The notes under the pieces were generated by a model. That model made no database searches and was not told the origin of the DNA. It saw nothing but the letters and a program-made list of their open reading frames with translations. This document shows positions 8,719 to 19,241 of a DNA stretch of 64,000 nucleotides, piece by piece (positions within the stretch are counted from its first letter, which is position 1; every line of letters starts with the position of its first letter). This stretch comes from Thraustochytrium sp. TN22 (taxonomy: Eukaryota > Sar > Bigyra > Thraustochytrida > Thraustochytriidae), in assembly GCA_013306675.1 (NCBI GenBank), contig JABLUY010000063.1, positions 90,865 through 154,864 on the forward strand, written 5' to 3'. Position numbers and translations under genes: made by a program.

Positions 8719-11388
8719 ATGCGGCCGACGACGCTTGGATACGCGCTCGTCGCGAGCGTCCTCGCTGGGCTCGTGGCTGCGGGCCACGGAACAGCCACGC
8801 AGGACTCGGGAGGTGCCGGGACGGAATGCTACTACGAGAAGTCCAAGACAGTCGGCAAGAAGGTCAGCGGCAAGCCCAACGTTTACGAGGTCGACGACCC
8901 GGCCGCCTGCCAGGCGACCTGCACCGGGGTCGACGACTGTGTCGCCTGGAATTTTCACATCAACACGCACAAGTGCTATCTCTTCCGCGAAGTGAAAAAG
9001 GTGCTCAGCAACAAGCAACCCTGGATTTCCGGCCCCGTCTACTGCACAGCAAGCCCCACGTCCATGCCGACGGAGGACTCGTCGCCCCAAGGCGGCGAGC
9101 CCACCGAGTGCTTCCACGAGGACGCCAAGACGGTCGGCAAGAAAGTCAGCGGCAAGCCCAACTATTACGTGGTCGACGACGCGGCTGCCTGTCAGGCGAC
9201 CTGCGCCAGCGTCGATGAGTGCGTTGCATGGAATCTGCACTTCAACACGCACAAGTGCTACCTCTTCCGCGAGGTCAAGAAGGTGCTCAACAACAAGCAG
9301 CCCTGGATTACCGGTCCGGTCGCCTGCACGGCGAGTCCCACGCCTGCGCCGACGGATGCTGACAGCGAGCCAACCGAGGCTCCCACGGAGTCCACAGATC
9401 CCGAGGGCGGCGAGCCCACCGAGTCGCCCACCGACAGCTGGGACTGGCCGGAGTGCTACGAGAACGACTCCAAGACCGTGGGTCAGCACGTGGACGGCCA
9501 GGACATCTACGATGTTGCCGATCCGGCCGAGTGTCAGGCGACCTGCGCCGGCGTCGCGGACTGCGTCGCCTGGAATATCCACCGGGAGACCCTCAAGTGC
9601 TACCTCTTCAAGAGCGTCCAGCAGGTGCTCAGCAACAAGGTGCCCTGGACCACCGGCCTTGTCGCTTGCACAGAAAGTCCCACACCTGCGCCGACGGAAG
9701 CTGACAGCGAGCCAACCGAGTCTCCCACGGAGTCCACAGATCCCGAGGGCGGCGAGCCCACCGAGTCGCCCACCGACAGCTGGGACTGGCCGGAGTGCTA
9801 CGAGAACGACTCCAAGACCGTGGGTCAGCACGTGGACGGCCAGGACATCTACGATGTTGCCGATCCGGCCGAGTGTCAGGCGACCTGCGCCGGCGTCGCG
9901 GACTGCGTCGCCTGGAATATCCACCGGGAGACCCTCAAGTGCTACCTCTTCAAGAGCGTCCAGCAGGTGCTCAGCAACAAGGTGCCCTGGACCACCGGCC
10001 TTGTCTCGTGCACGGCAGCACCCACGTCTGAGCCGACCACGTCCACGACATCCGAGGGCGGCGAGCCCACCGAGTCGCCCACCGAGAGCCGGACGGTGAC
10101 GGACTGCTACGACGAGGATTCCAAGACCGTGGGTCAGCACGTGAACGGCCAGGCCATCTACGACGTCGCCGACCCGGCCGCCTGCCAGGCGACCTGCGCC
10201 GGCGTCGCAGATTGTGTCGCCTGGAACATCCACAGGACAACCCTCAAGTGCTACCTCTTCAAGAGCGTCCAGCAGGTGCTCAGTAACAAGGTGCCTTGGA
10301 CCACCGGGCCGGCCATTTGCCCGGCAACCCCGACCTACTCGCCCACGGCCGGCTTAACGCCCGAAGGCGGACCGGAATCGGAGGCTCCCACCGCGAGCCC
10401 GACTGCGGAGCCAACGGCAGAGCCTACCGCGGAGCCTACCCTGGAGCCTACCGTGGAGCCCACCGCAGAGCCCACTGCGGAGCCTACTGCGGAGCCTACG
10501 CTCTTGCCCACCTCAGAGCCAACTGCAGAGCCCACCTTGGCGCCTACGCAGCAAATCACGCCCGAGGGTGGCCCGGAGGAGACGCCAGCCCCCACGGACG
10601 CGCCCATTGACCCCTGCCTTGATCGGCAGCTCGACATTCTGTGGGTGCTGGACAACAGCAACTCCATCGGCGACAACGAAATCGCCCAGCTCAGCGAGGA
10701 TCTCAAGATGCTTTTGGACGCGTACGAGCTCGGCGAAGATGCGACGCGCTTCGCCGGCCTCAGGTACAACGGTAAGATCATGGACCTCGTGAACCAAGGC
10801 AAGCTGAGCGCCGACAAGCCTCTCGCCGATGGGCCCAGCTCGGAACCTGGCGCGCCCTTCTTCTTTACCACGGATGGGCAGGTGTGGGAGGACTTCGCGG
10901 ACGCCATGACTTCCACCGGCTACACCAACACTCCGCAAGCGCTGCAGGGCGCCTCGTACATGCTCTCGCAAGACTTCAGTCAGGGCGGGCCCCGCCTCCT
11001 CGCGACGGACGCGATCCGCGTCGTCGTACTCCTCACCGACGGTCAGCCCAACAGAAAGGAAGATACGGATTGCTCAGCCGTGTACGGAGACGACCCCTTC
11101 CCGTCCGGCGAGAGGGTGCAGAAGTGCACGGAGAAGTGGGCACGCAACATCATCAATGACAACAAGGCGTACTTTGTCACCGTCAAGATCGGCAACAATT
11201 TCAACTCGGACTTCCTCGCCATGTGCCTTGCGGAGGGCGATGGCAAGCCCGCCGACCAGCCGAACTCCGTCCAGTTTGTGCAGAGCGACTCGTACAGCGC
11301 TCTCAAGAGCACCTTGGCCGAGATCGTTGCCGCCACCTGTACCGACTACGGTACGCCCTTTCCCACGAAGTGGACCTGCGACAGGTAA
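8719..11388 (+). CDS. Secreted protein: five Apple/PAN-like modules, PT-rich linker, C-terminal vWA
   Basis: 889 residues, single exon. The ATG at 8719 gives a signal peptide (about 1-27). Five highly similar modules of about 75 residues start near residues 37, 131, 246, 360 and 463. Each has six cysteines and the core CQATC..V..CVAWN.......CYLF, then a PW.(S/T)G closing motif. Modules 3 and 4 are identical at the protein level over the whole domain. A mucin-like AEPT/PTESPT linker (about 534-632) precedes a single vWA domain: DNSNS at 645-649 is a full DxSxS MIDAS and VVVLLTDGQPNR gives TDG. The C-terminus ends soon after the vWA, with no anchor. It is probably a soluble or matrix adhesin; Apple modules usually bind protein or carbohydrate, and the ligand is unknown. 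It shares its last domain with the genes at 1 and 12349. Confidence 0.9.
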   Translation: MRPTTLGYALVASVLAGLVAAGHGTATQDSGGAGTECYYEKSKTVGKKVSGKPNVYEVDDPAACQATCTGVDDCVAWNFHINTHKCYLFREVKKVLSNKQPWISGPVYCTASPTSMPTEDSSPQGGEPTECFHEDAKTVGKKVSGKPNYYVVDDAAACQATCASVDECVAWNLHFNTHKCYLFREVKKVLNNKQPWITGPVACTASPTPAPTDADSEPTEAPTESTDPEGGEPTESPTDSWDWPECYENDSKTVGQHVDGQDIYDVADPAECQATCAGVADCVAWNIHRETLKCYLFKSVQQVLSNKVPWTTGLVACTESPTPAPTEADSEPTESPTESTDPEGGEPTESPTDSWDWPECYENDSKTVGQHVDGQDIYDVADPAECQATCAGVADCVAWNIHRETLKCYLFKSVQQVLSNKVPWTTGLVSCTAAPTSEPTTSTTSEGGEPTESPTESRTVTDCYDEDSKTVGQHVNGQAIYDVADPAACQATCAGVADCVAWNIHRTTLKCYLFKSVQQVLSNKVPWTTGPAICPATPTYSPTAGLTPEGGPESEAPTASPTAEPTAEPTAEPTLEPTVEPTAEPTAEPTAEPTLLPTSEPTAEPTLAPTQQITPEGGPEETPAPTDAPIDPCLDRQLDILWVLDNSNSIGDNEIAQLSEDLKMLLDAYELGEDATRFAGLRYNGKIMDLVNQGKLSADKPLADGPSSEPGAPFFFTTDGQVWEDFADAMTSTGYTNTPQALQGASYMLSQDFSQGGPRLLATDAIRVVVLLTDGQPNRKEDTDCSAVYGDDPFPSGERVQKCTEKWARNIINDNKAYFVTVKIGNNFNSDFLAMCLAEGDGKPADQPNSVQFVQSDSYSALKSTLAEIVAATCTDYGTPFPTKWTCDR
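9358..10008 (+). repeat. Two tandem near-identical 342-bp copies (one Apple module plus linker each)
   Basis: Bases 9358-9666 repeat at 9700-10008 with essentially one change (gaggct versus gagtct in the linker). The period is 342 bp, or 114 codons, so frame is kept. Other modules of the gene differ at many synonymous sites, so this copy pair is recent or homogenised by gene conversion. Confidence 0.9.
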
Positions 11389-12348
11389 ATTATAAGATAA
11401 AATACCATGGTGGTGCTGGTACGGGTACCACTGCCAGAATTGTTTCTTTTTCTCTGGAGGTGCAGCTTGAAGGCGCGCGCCGGGTCGGCGCGGCATCTTT
11501 CGCCATCCGGCCCAGGACGGGCGTGGCGCGGAGGCCCTCGGCATTGGCGGGCGACAAGCAGATACTTGAACTCGAATCTATCCGTTAGGCCTACGACCTT
11601 CCAACACTTGCTTGAATGACTCACTAAAAATCATAGTTACGGTGCCAGCTGAGTGCCGCGGCCGACCAAGTCAGGTCAGCCTGAGCGAGGAGCGCGCATA
11701 GCCTGGCTACCAGTGCTAGGCGCTGCGCGGCGCAGCCAGGCTGAGTGGTCGGTGTGACGCACGGGCATCGTGAGGATTCGAAGGTGGCTCGTTTTTGTTT
11801 TTTTGTTTTCACTGTCCAGTGGCCGCGCTGCACTTCGTGACGGTGACAGGACCGAGCAGGCTTTCAAAAGAAGGATCCGTCCAACTTCGGCTCCGCAGCA
11901 GCACCGGGCCTCCGCGGGGACTGTGCGCTCGCCGCCACTCGCCATCGCTTGCCAGCTTGTCCTGCCTGTCCAAGGCGGTGCTGGCGGAATCCGCGCCGGA
12001 GCCAATTGGACACATCCAGCCAGACACACGCGTCCTTCCTTGGACATGATGCAGGCGCAAGCGTGCGACCGCGCGCAACTGCGAGCAATCGCGCGCAACC
12101 TACGCTCGTCTCATTCTATCATGGGTAGAAAATGTGCGCGACCACGCGAGAACGCGGGCGTCCGCGCTGGGGACGCACGCCGTGTATCCCTCGCCGCGGA
12201 GAGCGTCCTGGTAGGCAGCCTGGCGGGCTTGGACATCGCGCGCGGGCCGCGCGAAGGGATCGATGGACGGCACGGCGCAGGGAAGCAAAACAGGGCAAGC
12301 AAAACCCCTTTGGCTCTTTGGCTGCAAGGAGACCGAAACAAGCGCAAG
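11389..12348. other. Intergenic spacer, no gene seen
   Basis: 960 bp. An AT-rich stretch directly after the stop (aaattataagataaaata, 11387-11404) may belong to the 3' processing region. The frame of the next gene stays open upstream of 12349 and contains further ATGs (for example 12121), but the reading is Arg-rich and lacks a secretory start. Confidence 0.5.
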
Positions 12349-15143
12349 ATGGGTCCGAGCAAGATGCTGGCTGTGGCGGCTGCAGCGGTGGCGGCCGCCG
12401 CGATGGTGACGCTGGGGAGCGCGGCGGAGCGCGAGTGCGGCGCGCACGATGTGGTGATGCTGCTGGACGCCTCGACGACGGCGGCCGAGTTCCAGGAGGT
12501 GCAGCGCATCGCGAAGCTGCTGGCCGAGGACTTCCGCATCGGCCAGGAGGCGGACGAGGACCGCGTCACCGCAGCGAGCTTTGGCGATGACATCAAGGTC
12601 TTTAAGAACCTGTGGCGTGTTGCAAACAGCGATGCTTTTGAAAACCTGGTGGATTCCATGTCCAACAATAAGAACTGGGGGAGCAACCTGCCGTACGCCA
12701 TCGCCTCTGGCATGCAGATGCTGGCGGCGAGGCCGCGTTCGTATGCCAAAAAGGTTCTCATCGTCATCTCGGACGGGCACAACGACGTCACGAACCCCAC
12801 GGATGACCTCGTTTTCAGCGTCTGCTGCAACATGGAGGGCCCGGGCGACTTCTCGGAGGAAGCGCTCTGCGAGTGCACGGCGCAAGCCATCAAGAACGTG
12901 GTGCGCGAAGAGGATGTCATCTTCATCCACGTGCCCGTAGGCAGCGACGTGCTGTCGCTTGACTCCCTGGGCAGCGAGTCGGCGCTGGCCGAGTTCGTGG
13001 AGGTGGCCGAGACGCCCGATGGCGGTGGTACGATCGCTGATGACGTCCTCGAGACGCTCTGCCCGGCGGACCCCGTCATGTGCCAGCTGACGCCGCGCGA
13101 CATCATCTTCGTCGTCGACAGCTCGCACACCATCAGTGACGAGGAGCGCGCTGCGCAGCAGGCCTTTGTCATCGAGTTCGCCTCGCGCTGGACCGTTTAC
13201 GAGGACGAGTTCGCACGCTTCGCCTACCTGGAGTACTCGACCTCCGCTGGCACCGCGCACTACCTGGCCAACACCGACGGCACCTCCACCTTTGCTACGC
13301 AAGAGGACTTCGCGGCGGCTGTCTCTGGCTACGAGAGCCTGATCAGCGGCAATACAAACACGCCCGAGGCGCTGCTCCGTGTCATCGAGATCATTGAAGA
13401 CACCCAGGAGCGCGACGACGACAGCCGCCGCGACGCACGTGGCACGCTCGTTGTGCACATCGGCGACGACCACCCGTACGTGGATTGGTCGGTCGGCCGC
13501 GTTCCTTCCGAGTGCGGCGACTACTACGACAACGCCGCCTTCTACCCGGAGGCGGCCCTTCGATGCACCAACAAGTTCGTTCAGACCATCCATGACATGG
13601 GCGCGACCCTCATTTCGGTCCAGGTTGATGACGAGGCGCTCGATGAGATCTACGATGCCGTCCTGCCCGCTGTACGCGTCTATCCGTGTGCGGACCGCGC
13701 AGACCTCGGGGACCTCGTTGACGAGATCATCAGCGAGCAGTGTGACTGGAGCACGCCAAAGCCCACCCTGAGCCCCGTCGAGGTGCTCTCGGACTGCTAC
13801 ACTGACGGCATTCTCTACGATGGCGAGCGCATTGGCGAGCCTGACTACTACGAGAACATTGACGAGGCGGTCGAGTGCCACTCCATGTGCGCGTCGAACA
13901 CGGCCTGTGAGTTCTGGACGCACCAAGACAGCGAGAGCAAGTGCGTTCTCTTTAGGTCCATCTCTGGCATTGCGGACAGCGAAGCGGACTATACGTCCGG
14001 CCCCAAGATTTGCACTCACGCGCCTACGCAGTTGCCGACTGCCCTTCCCACGGCCTTCCCGACGGAGCTGCCCACGGCCTTCCCGACGGAGCTGCCCACG
14101 GCCTTCCCGACGGAGCTGCCCACGGCTTTCCCGACGGATCTGCCCACGGCGTTTCCGACGGAGTTGCCCACGGCGTTCCCGACGGAGCTGCCCACTGCGT
14201 TCCCGACGGAGCTGCCCACGGCATTTCCGACGGAGCTGCCCACGGCATTTCCGACGGCCGCCCCTACGACGCCCAAGCCTACTTACGCGCTTTCCTTCAC
14301 CTGCCCGGCGCGCAAGCTGGACATTCTCTTTGTCATTGACAACAGCGGTTCAATCGGCGGTACCGGAGCCACCCAACTTAACGCAGCGCTCCCCAAATTC
14401 GCGGATGCGTTCACGATGGGGGCCGACGACACTCGGTTTGCAGGTCTGCGTTACGACTCCACCGTGCTCAACGTGGGTGGTACCGTATCTTCGTCGGCGC
14501 CTCTGGGAACGGGTCCCGATGAGTAAGTTTGAAGCCTCGACACACAGAGAGCAACGATACGTAAAGGAGGCGCGGAACCGAGACTAACAGATCACCAACC
14601 ACTTCTAACCTACGCAGCACCGCAGAGGGTCGGCCCTTCTACTTCAATGAACCGCAGTCAACGGATGAAGGCACGGCGTGGGACGACTTCGCAACCACTC
14701 AGAGAGCGGGCGGTTCAACCAACACGCCACAAGCGATGCAGGCCGCTCGATACATTCTCAATGCCCCCTACCCTCAGGGGCCGCGAGACAAGGATGATGA
14801 CACCATCCGAATCGTTCTGCTCTTCACGGACGGCAATCCGAACACGTCGGGTGGGACTGCATGCTCTACCAACAACTACTACACGTGCTCTGAGGAACAC
14901 ACTTACGCCTTGGTGAATGATAACAAGGCCTACGTCATCGTTGTTGAGATCGGCACCAACATCGCCACAAACTTTCTGACAGGCTGCATGTCCGAGAACA
15001 GCAGGCCGGTCGATCAGCCTGCATCCATTTCCTTCGTGCAAACTTCCTTTGCGCAAATTCAAGAGGCGGTCAACGACATCGTCGAGGCTTCGTGCATCGA
15101 TGAGACCTACATGGAGCCGGCTGGTCTCACCTGGACGTGCTGA
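12349..15143 (+). CDS. Secreted vWA-vWA-Apple-PT linker-vWA protein, two exons
   Basis: CDS join(12349..14522,14618..15143), 899 residues. The ATG at 12349 is followed by a hydrophobic Ala/Val-rich signal peptide ending at GSAAE. vWA1 has DASTT at 40-44 and a SDG motif; vWA2 has DSSHT at 257-261 and IGDDHPYVDW in place of TDG; an Apple-like module begins near residue 483. A linker of FPTELPTA octapeptides (14029-14275) leads to vWA3 with DNSGS at 664-668 and LLFTDGNPN. The continuous frame stops at 14524, but a GTAAGT donor at 14523 and a TACGCAG acceptor ending at 14617 remove a 95-bp intron (ctaac branch-like sites at 14584 and 14605). They restore the vWA with a phase-2 join, and the second exon aligns with the paralogues (GGSTNTPQAMQ against TGYTNTPQALQ). 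It combines all module types seen in its neighbours. Confidence 0.88.
14029..14275 (+). repeat. 24-bp tandem repeat coding for FPTELPTA
   Basis: About ten copies of ttcccgacggagctgcccac-type units within the gene at 12349, encoding a Pro/Thr-rich stalk. The codons and sequence differ from the PTEY/F repeats of the neighbouring gene, so this array was amplified independently. Confidence 0.9.
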
Positions 15144-15229
15144 TCGTGCTAATCGTGGTGGTACCTGGTAGTGAAGAAGGAAGAGAGAAAAGGAAAAGAA
15201 TGTTCACTTTTCAAAGTGGGAGCATGCGG

Positions 15230-17206
15230 TCATGCGTCATTGCCGGCGGTCTCGTTCTTGTCACTGTTGCTGCTGCTGCTGCTGCTGCTCTCTGGGCGGC
15301 TGCCAGCGCTGACAATTTTAGCATTCTCGAGCGCTCCAGAGCGTGCGTCGCGGAAGCCGACCCCAAAGGCGACGGCAGCGAGAGCGAGGGCATAGATGGC
15401 GAGGAGGACAAAGGGGGCCTGCGGCACCCAGATGTCGAAGAGGACACCGCCTGCGTAGGTGATAAAGATGATGCCGAGGGAGCCGATGAAGGAGTACATG
15501 CCGGCAATCGCGCCCCGCTGGTGCGGGTACAGGGCCATGCGCTGCGCCACGGCCACCTGAGCCACGATCACAAGCAGAATCTCGCCAATGCCCCACGCAA
15601 AGGCGATCGCATAGGTGCTAGTAGCGTCTGGGTGCGTGATGCTCAGGGTACACATGTAGGAGATGCCAGCCCAGAGCGCCGCGAAACCGAGCGCCGAGTA
15701 GATGTTCTTGAAGCGCCCAGCGTAGTAGCCGACCCAAATCGCCACGATAAGGCCGGCTGCCTGCGCCGTGCCCGTGACGCGCGACGCCCGCGTGTAGGCG
15801 CCCGGACAGTCCTGCCTGCCAACGTTCTCCAGCAGTTCGCCGCAAACGGAGTTGTCGCCCACATCTGAGGCCACGCACAGACCGTCCTCATTGTACACGA
15901 GGGCAATCCAGAGCGGCAAATAGGTGGTCACAACGACCGTGGCGCCGCGAGCCGCAAAGCCTGAGGCGTACGACACGATGAGGTGCACATCCTTCTTCGA
16001 GGTGTGATAGAGCTCCACAACACGCTCCTTGAGCGAGCGCTCGTCCTCGATCTCCGCGACGTCGTCGGATTCCGGCTTGAGGAAGGTGGCCTTGCTGTCG
16101 ATGGCCGTCCAGGTGAGGATGAGCATAGCAACTGGTACGAGTGCATAAATGTAGTAGGCCGCTGTGAGGCAGGTTGCGGTCGCCACGGGACCCATGAAGA
16201 CAAAGACGCCCACCAGCGCACCGGATCCGGACGCAACGCCCACAAGGCCGGTCCCCAGGCCGAGCGACGGGCGAGCGACGACGTCAGCGAGCACGATGGT
16301 GAGTGAGCAGGTGAGTGCAGCGGAGCCAAAGGCAAAGAGGATACGTGCCAGGAGCAGACCAGGGTACACGGAGCCGCCGTTCGGGAAGAGGAAGAGCGAC
16401 ACGATGACCATGGCGAGCCCGCCTGTGAGTGCGGCGCGGCGCCCAACGCGGTCCGCCACAAAGCCCCAGAAGAGGACGGCCACCATGGAGAAGATCTCGT
16501 CCACAACGCCCAGCGTTCCGGTGATGGTTCCAAAATCGTCCGAGCTCACGCCGTAAATGTCTGGCAGCAAGAATGCCTGCATCCCGTTCACGAAAGCGAG
16601 CGTCATGATGGTCACGAAGGCAAGCGTCAGGAGCGCCACGAGGTGCTTGAAGCGCTTGCCAGGCTGCAGTTCCACGGCCTTGGTTGGGTAGATGTTCAGC
16701 CCGCGCTTGTGCCGCCACCGCAGCCAGCAACCGCACATGCCACCGATGAGGAGAAAAATGCCCAGGAAGACGATCACCAAAAAGAGGACGAGGTTTGCCA
16801 GGATCCAGCTCGTCGAGCCCTCCACCTCGTCGTACGGGTTGAGCAGGGTGCATGTCTGCTCCGACGCAGGAGCAATGCCCGAGTTCGCGCTCGGGTTGTA
16901 CCAGTTGCACGGTTCCCCTGCGCCGACCTGGAGGGCGTCGGGGTTCGTCAGATACGTCGAATTGTCGCACAGGTAGAGCGTCTGCGTGCCGGACGCTGCG
17001 GCGCCCAGCCGCTCCAGGATGTCATTGATCACGTTGCCCTCCTCGTCCAGCTCCGCGCAGCCTACTGCCTGGCACAGCTTGTGGTTGATGCCCGCCAGGC
17101 TTCCAAAACTGTTGTACCCGTAGGCAATCATGCAGTATGTCTCGCAGTTCACCTCGATCAGCTCGCCGTGCGCATCCGTGGTCGCGTCCACACACGTGAA
17201 GGTCAT
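15230..17206 (-). CDS. MFS transporter with Cys-rich N-terminal domain
   Basis: 658 residues. About residues 1-130 are a Cys-rich non-membrane region (CNWYNPSANS, CAELDEEG). One membrane segment near 135-155 (ILANLVLFLVIVFLGIFLLI) and a basic loop follow, and then about 12 transmembrane helices of the major facilitator superfamily. The MFS loop motif appears as GFVADRVGRRAALTGG. A second soluble, Cys-containing loop lies in the C-terminal half (CVASDVGDNSVCGELL). The C-terminus is a Ser run (six Ser from an AGC repeat) and a polar tail. The substrate is not evident. If the N-terminal Cys-rich region is extracytoplasmic, a signal peptide is missing; an upstream exon is possible, because the minus-strand frame stays open for a further 12 codons before the ATG. 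The 3' end is convergent with the gene ending at 15143, 86 bp apart. Confidence 0.85.
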   Translation of the reverse strand: MTFTCVDATTDAHGELIEVNCETYCMIAYGYNSFGSLAGINHKLCQAVGCAELDEEGNVINDILERLGAAASGTQTLYLCDNSTYLTNPDALQVGAGEPCNWYNPSANSGIAPASEQTCTLLNPYDEVEGSTSWILANLVLFLVIVFLGIFLLIGGMCGCWLRWRHKRGLNIYPTKAVELQPGKRFKHLVALLTLAFVTIMTLAFVNGMQAFLLPDIYGVSSDDFGTITGTLGVVDEIFSMVAVLFWGFVADRVGRRAALTGGLAMVIVSLFLFPNGGSVYPGLLLARILFAFGSAALTCSLTIVLADVVARPSLGLGTGLVGVASGSGALVGVFVFMGPVATATCLTAAYYIYALVPVAMLILTWTAIDSKATFLKPESDDVAEIEDERSLKERVVELYHTSKKDVHLIVSYASGFAARGATVVVTTYLPLWIALVYNEDGLCVASDVGDNSVCGELLENVGRQDCPGAYTRASRVTGTAQAAGLIVAIWVGYYAGRFKNIYSALGFAALWAGISYMCTLSITHPDATSTYAIAFAWGIGEILLVIVAQVAVAQRMALYPHQRGAIAGMYSFIGSLGIIFITYAGGVLFDIWVPQAPFVLLAIYALALAAVAFGVGFRDARSGALENAKIVSAGSRPESSSSSSSNSDKNETAGNDA

Positions 17207-18497
17207 CTTGCCGACGGCGTTGCGTGAGAGCCGGGTCTCCTCTCAGGCCTGCCGAGCAAATGGGGGTCTGCCGACAGCTCAACGCGATCGAATCGCCGCT
17301 CCTCTGTTCATACAAGAGCGACTACAACAACAACGAGCCCAGGGAGCCGCTGAACCGCAGCAGCACGGCACGTGCGCCCCCTCACCACAGGACGTAGCGC
17401 AGCACGTGCGTGTCTTGCGCGATCTCCGCCAAGTGGCCTTGCCCTTGCCCTTGCCGAGGCGCCGTAGCCGCCACCGCGCCCGCCTTTTCGCGGCTCGTCA
17501 CGTCTGGCTGCTGCCTGCCTCGGAGATCGAAGCCAGCTAGCCCGCTCCGCTCGATGTCGGGTGGCAACGCTGCGCGTTGCGATGCAGCGCACCGAGACTC
17601 GGACTGCCGTGGCCCACGGGAGGAATCACGACCTCGTCCGGCTGGAACTTGAGCCGCGTGGCGGCACGCCGCACTCCAGTGACGGTGCGTGCCACTGGCC
17701 ACGAGCGCTCCGCCGACCCCAAGGCCGCCTGTCTGTGTCCCACACAGCGCGCCGCACATCCTCTGTCTCGCCCACAGCTGAGCGTGCCTTCACGCGCCGA
17801 AGCGTGCCCTCAGAGCTAACGGGCACCCGCAGCTGACCGCAAGAGTGCCGTGCGCCACCCAGGCGCAGGAAGCGGTGGAAGATTGATGGGGTGCCGAGGG
17901 CGCGCAGGCACGTGCGAGCGCGCTCCGGCGGGTTGCACGCGCTCGTGATCGGCCTCCTCTCCCAGGCTACCTCGGACCTTGGTTGGTGTGCTCGATGCCA
18001 TCGCCGCATCGGTCGCCCAGGTTGGGCAAGCGAGCTTCACTCTCTCGCTTGCTCAGTGCCAGTGGAGCTAGCGAGCGAGCGAGCGAGCTAGCTAGCGAGC
18101 GAGCGAGCGAGCGAGCGAGGAGGCGCAAGCGGCTGTCGTTCGTTCGACTCCAACCACCATGGCCACGAACTCTCACAGTCGTGATGACGATCCTTCCTCA
18201 CAGGCAGGCACTGGCACTGGTGGCAGCAGGCAGGCCTTTCAAGGGCCTGCGAGCACTGCCCTGCACTACCCTCCAGCGCGCCTACCTGCAGTGCAAGCCA
18301 CCACTGCAGCCAGTCACCGGTCAGCCAGGGACTCGGAAGGAAAGAGGGTGCAGTCAGAGTGATTTGGCTCCTCGGTGGCGTCGGAAGGCGCTGGACGATA
18401 CCTGCGCGGAGGCGGCGGAGCAAGCGTGCCGCTGCGCAGGCAAAACCAAAGAGCCATAGAGGACGCACGCTACACAAGACACTCAAGCGAGGGCACA
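17207..18497. other. Intergenic spacer, no gene seen
   Basis: 1.3 kb between divergent genes. It may hold a 5' exon of the MFS gene (minus strand), but I could not identify one. It contains a gcga tetranucleotide run interrupted by gctagctagc (18066-18120). Confidence 0.5.
18066..18120. repeat. gcga tetranucleotide run with embedded gctagctagc palindrome
   Basis: About twelve gagc/gcga units surround a CTAG palindrome. Similar CTAG patches recur in other spacers of the window. Confidence 0.85.
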
Positions 18498-19241
18498 ATG
18501 ACGATGAGGTTGGCCCCGCTTAGCCTGGCCGTTCTTGCCGTGGTGGCCCTGGCGCTGCCGACCGAGGCCCAAGAGAGCAGCGGCGCTTCGTGCTATGACC
18601 TGACAACACACTCGGCGTACTGCGCCGTGGATGCCGAGGCATGCGCGGCCGCCGGATGGATGGCTTTCAACGAGGGCTTCGTGTACGGCGGCTGCTGCGT
18701 CTGCTGCAACGGTTGCGACCACGACCAGGAGACCAACGAGAACTGTGAGGAGGTATACGGCGTGGATGGCGAGTGCGGCCACGTCGGCGGGCCGTCCGAG
18801 GAGAACCCCTTTTACGATGGTAACTCCACCTCTGCCGAGACCGAGCCCACGGCCTCGCCCACGTCCATGACTGGCATTGGGGAAGGCGACAATGCCGGCT
18901 CCTGTTACGACTTGTCCACGCACACCATCTACTGTGCCGTGGATGAGGCCACCTGCACTGCCAGCAACACTGCCGACGTCACCCTCTTCGCATGGTATGA
19001 GGCCGGTAAGGTGTCCACGTCCAAGCAGTATGAGGGCTACGGCTGCTGCCACTGCTGCGGCGGCTGCAACCACTCCGAGGAAATTGGCGAAGACTGTCTC
19101 GCCGTATATGCCGTCGATGGCGAGTGCGGCCACGTCGGCGGCCCCAGCGAGGCCAGCCTTTTTTACGACGACGGATCTGGCGCCGCCTCGCTCCCCGTCG
19201 GCCTCTTTCTCGTCAGTCTTGCCGCTTTTCTCCAGCTCTAA
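18498..19241 (+). CDS. GPI-anchor-type surface protein with two Cys-rich CCHCC modules
   Basis: 247 residues, single exon. The ATG at 18498 starts a signal peptide (cleavage near TEA/QE, residue 24). Two modules of about 80-90 residues share the order C-Y-D-L-(S/T)-TH...YC-AVD-(E/A)..C, then a Cys cluster (GCCVCCNGCDHDQE in the first, GCCHCCGGCNHSEE in the second), then (V/A).Y.VDGECGHVGGPSE. A Ser/Thr-rich linker separates them. The C-terminus has small residues (DGSGAAS) followed by a 16-residue hydrophobic tail that ends the protein, typical of GPI attachment. I do not recognise the module as a named family. The gene at 26426 carries three copies of the same module. Confidence 0.85.
   Translation: MTMRLAPLSLAVLAVVALALPTEAQESSGASCYDLTTHSAYCAVDAEACAAAGWMAFNEGFVYGGCCVCCNGCDHDQETNENCEEVYGVDGECGHVGGPSEENPFYDGNSTSAETEPTASPTSMTGIGEGDNAGSCYDLSTHTIYCAVDEATCTASNTADVTLFAWYEAGKVSTSKQYEGYGCCHCCGGCNHSEEIGEDCLAVYAVDGECGHVGGPSEASLFYDDGSGAASLPVGLFLVSLAAFLQL

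Noticed and set aside
8131-10233. Antisense frame of 700 codons opposite the five-Apple gene
   Set aside because: It mirrors the repeated modules of the + strand gene, has no start context or domain, and overlaps a gene with signal peptide and conserved modules.
11770-12348. Upstream extension of the 12349 gene with earlier in-frame ATGs (for example 12121)
   Set aside because: The extension is Arg-rich, and starting there would bury the obvious signal peptide that begins at 12349.
12100-14019. Antisense frame of about 640 codons
   Set aside because: Shadow of the vWA/Apple gene; composition only.
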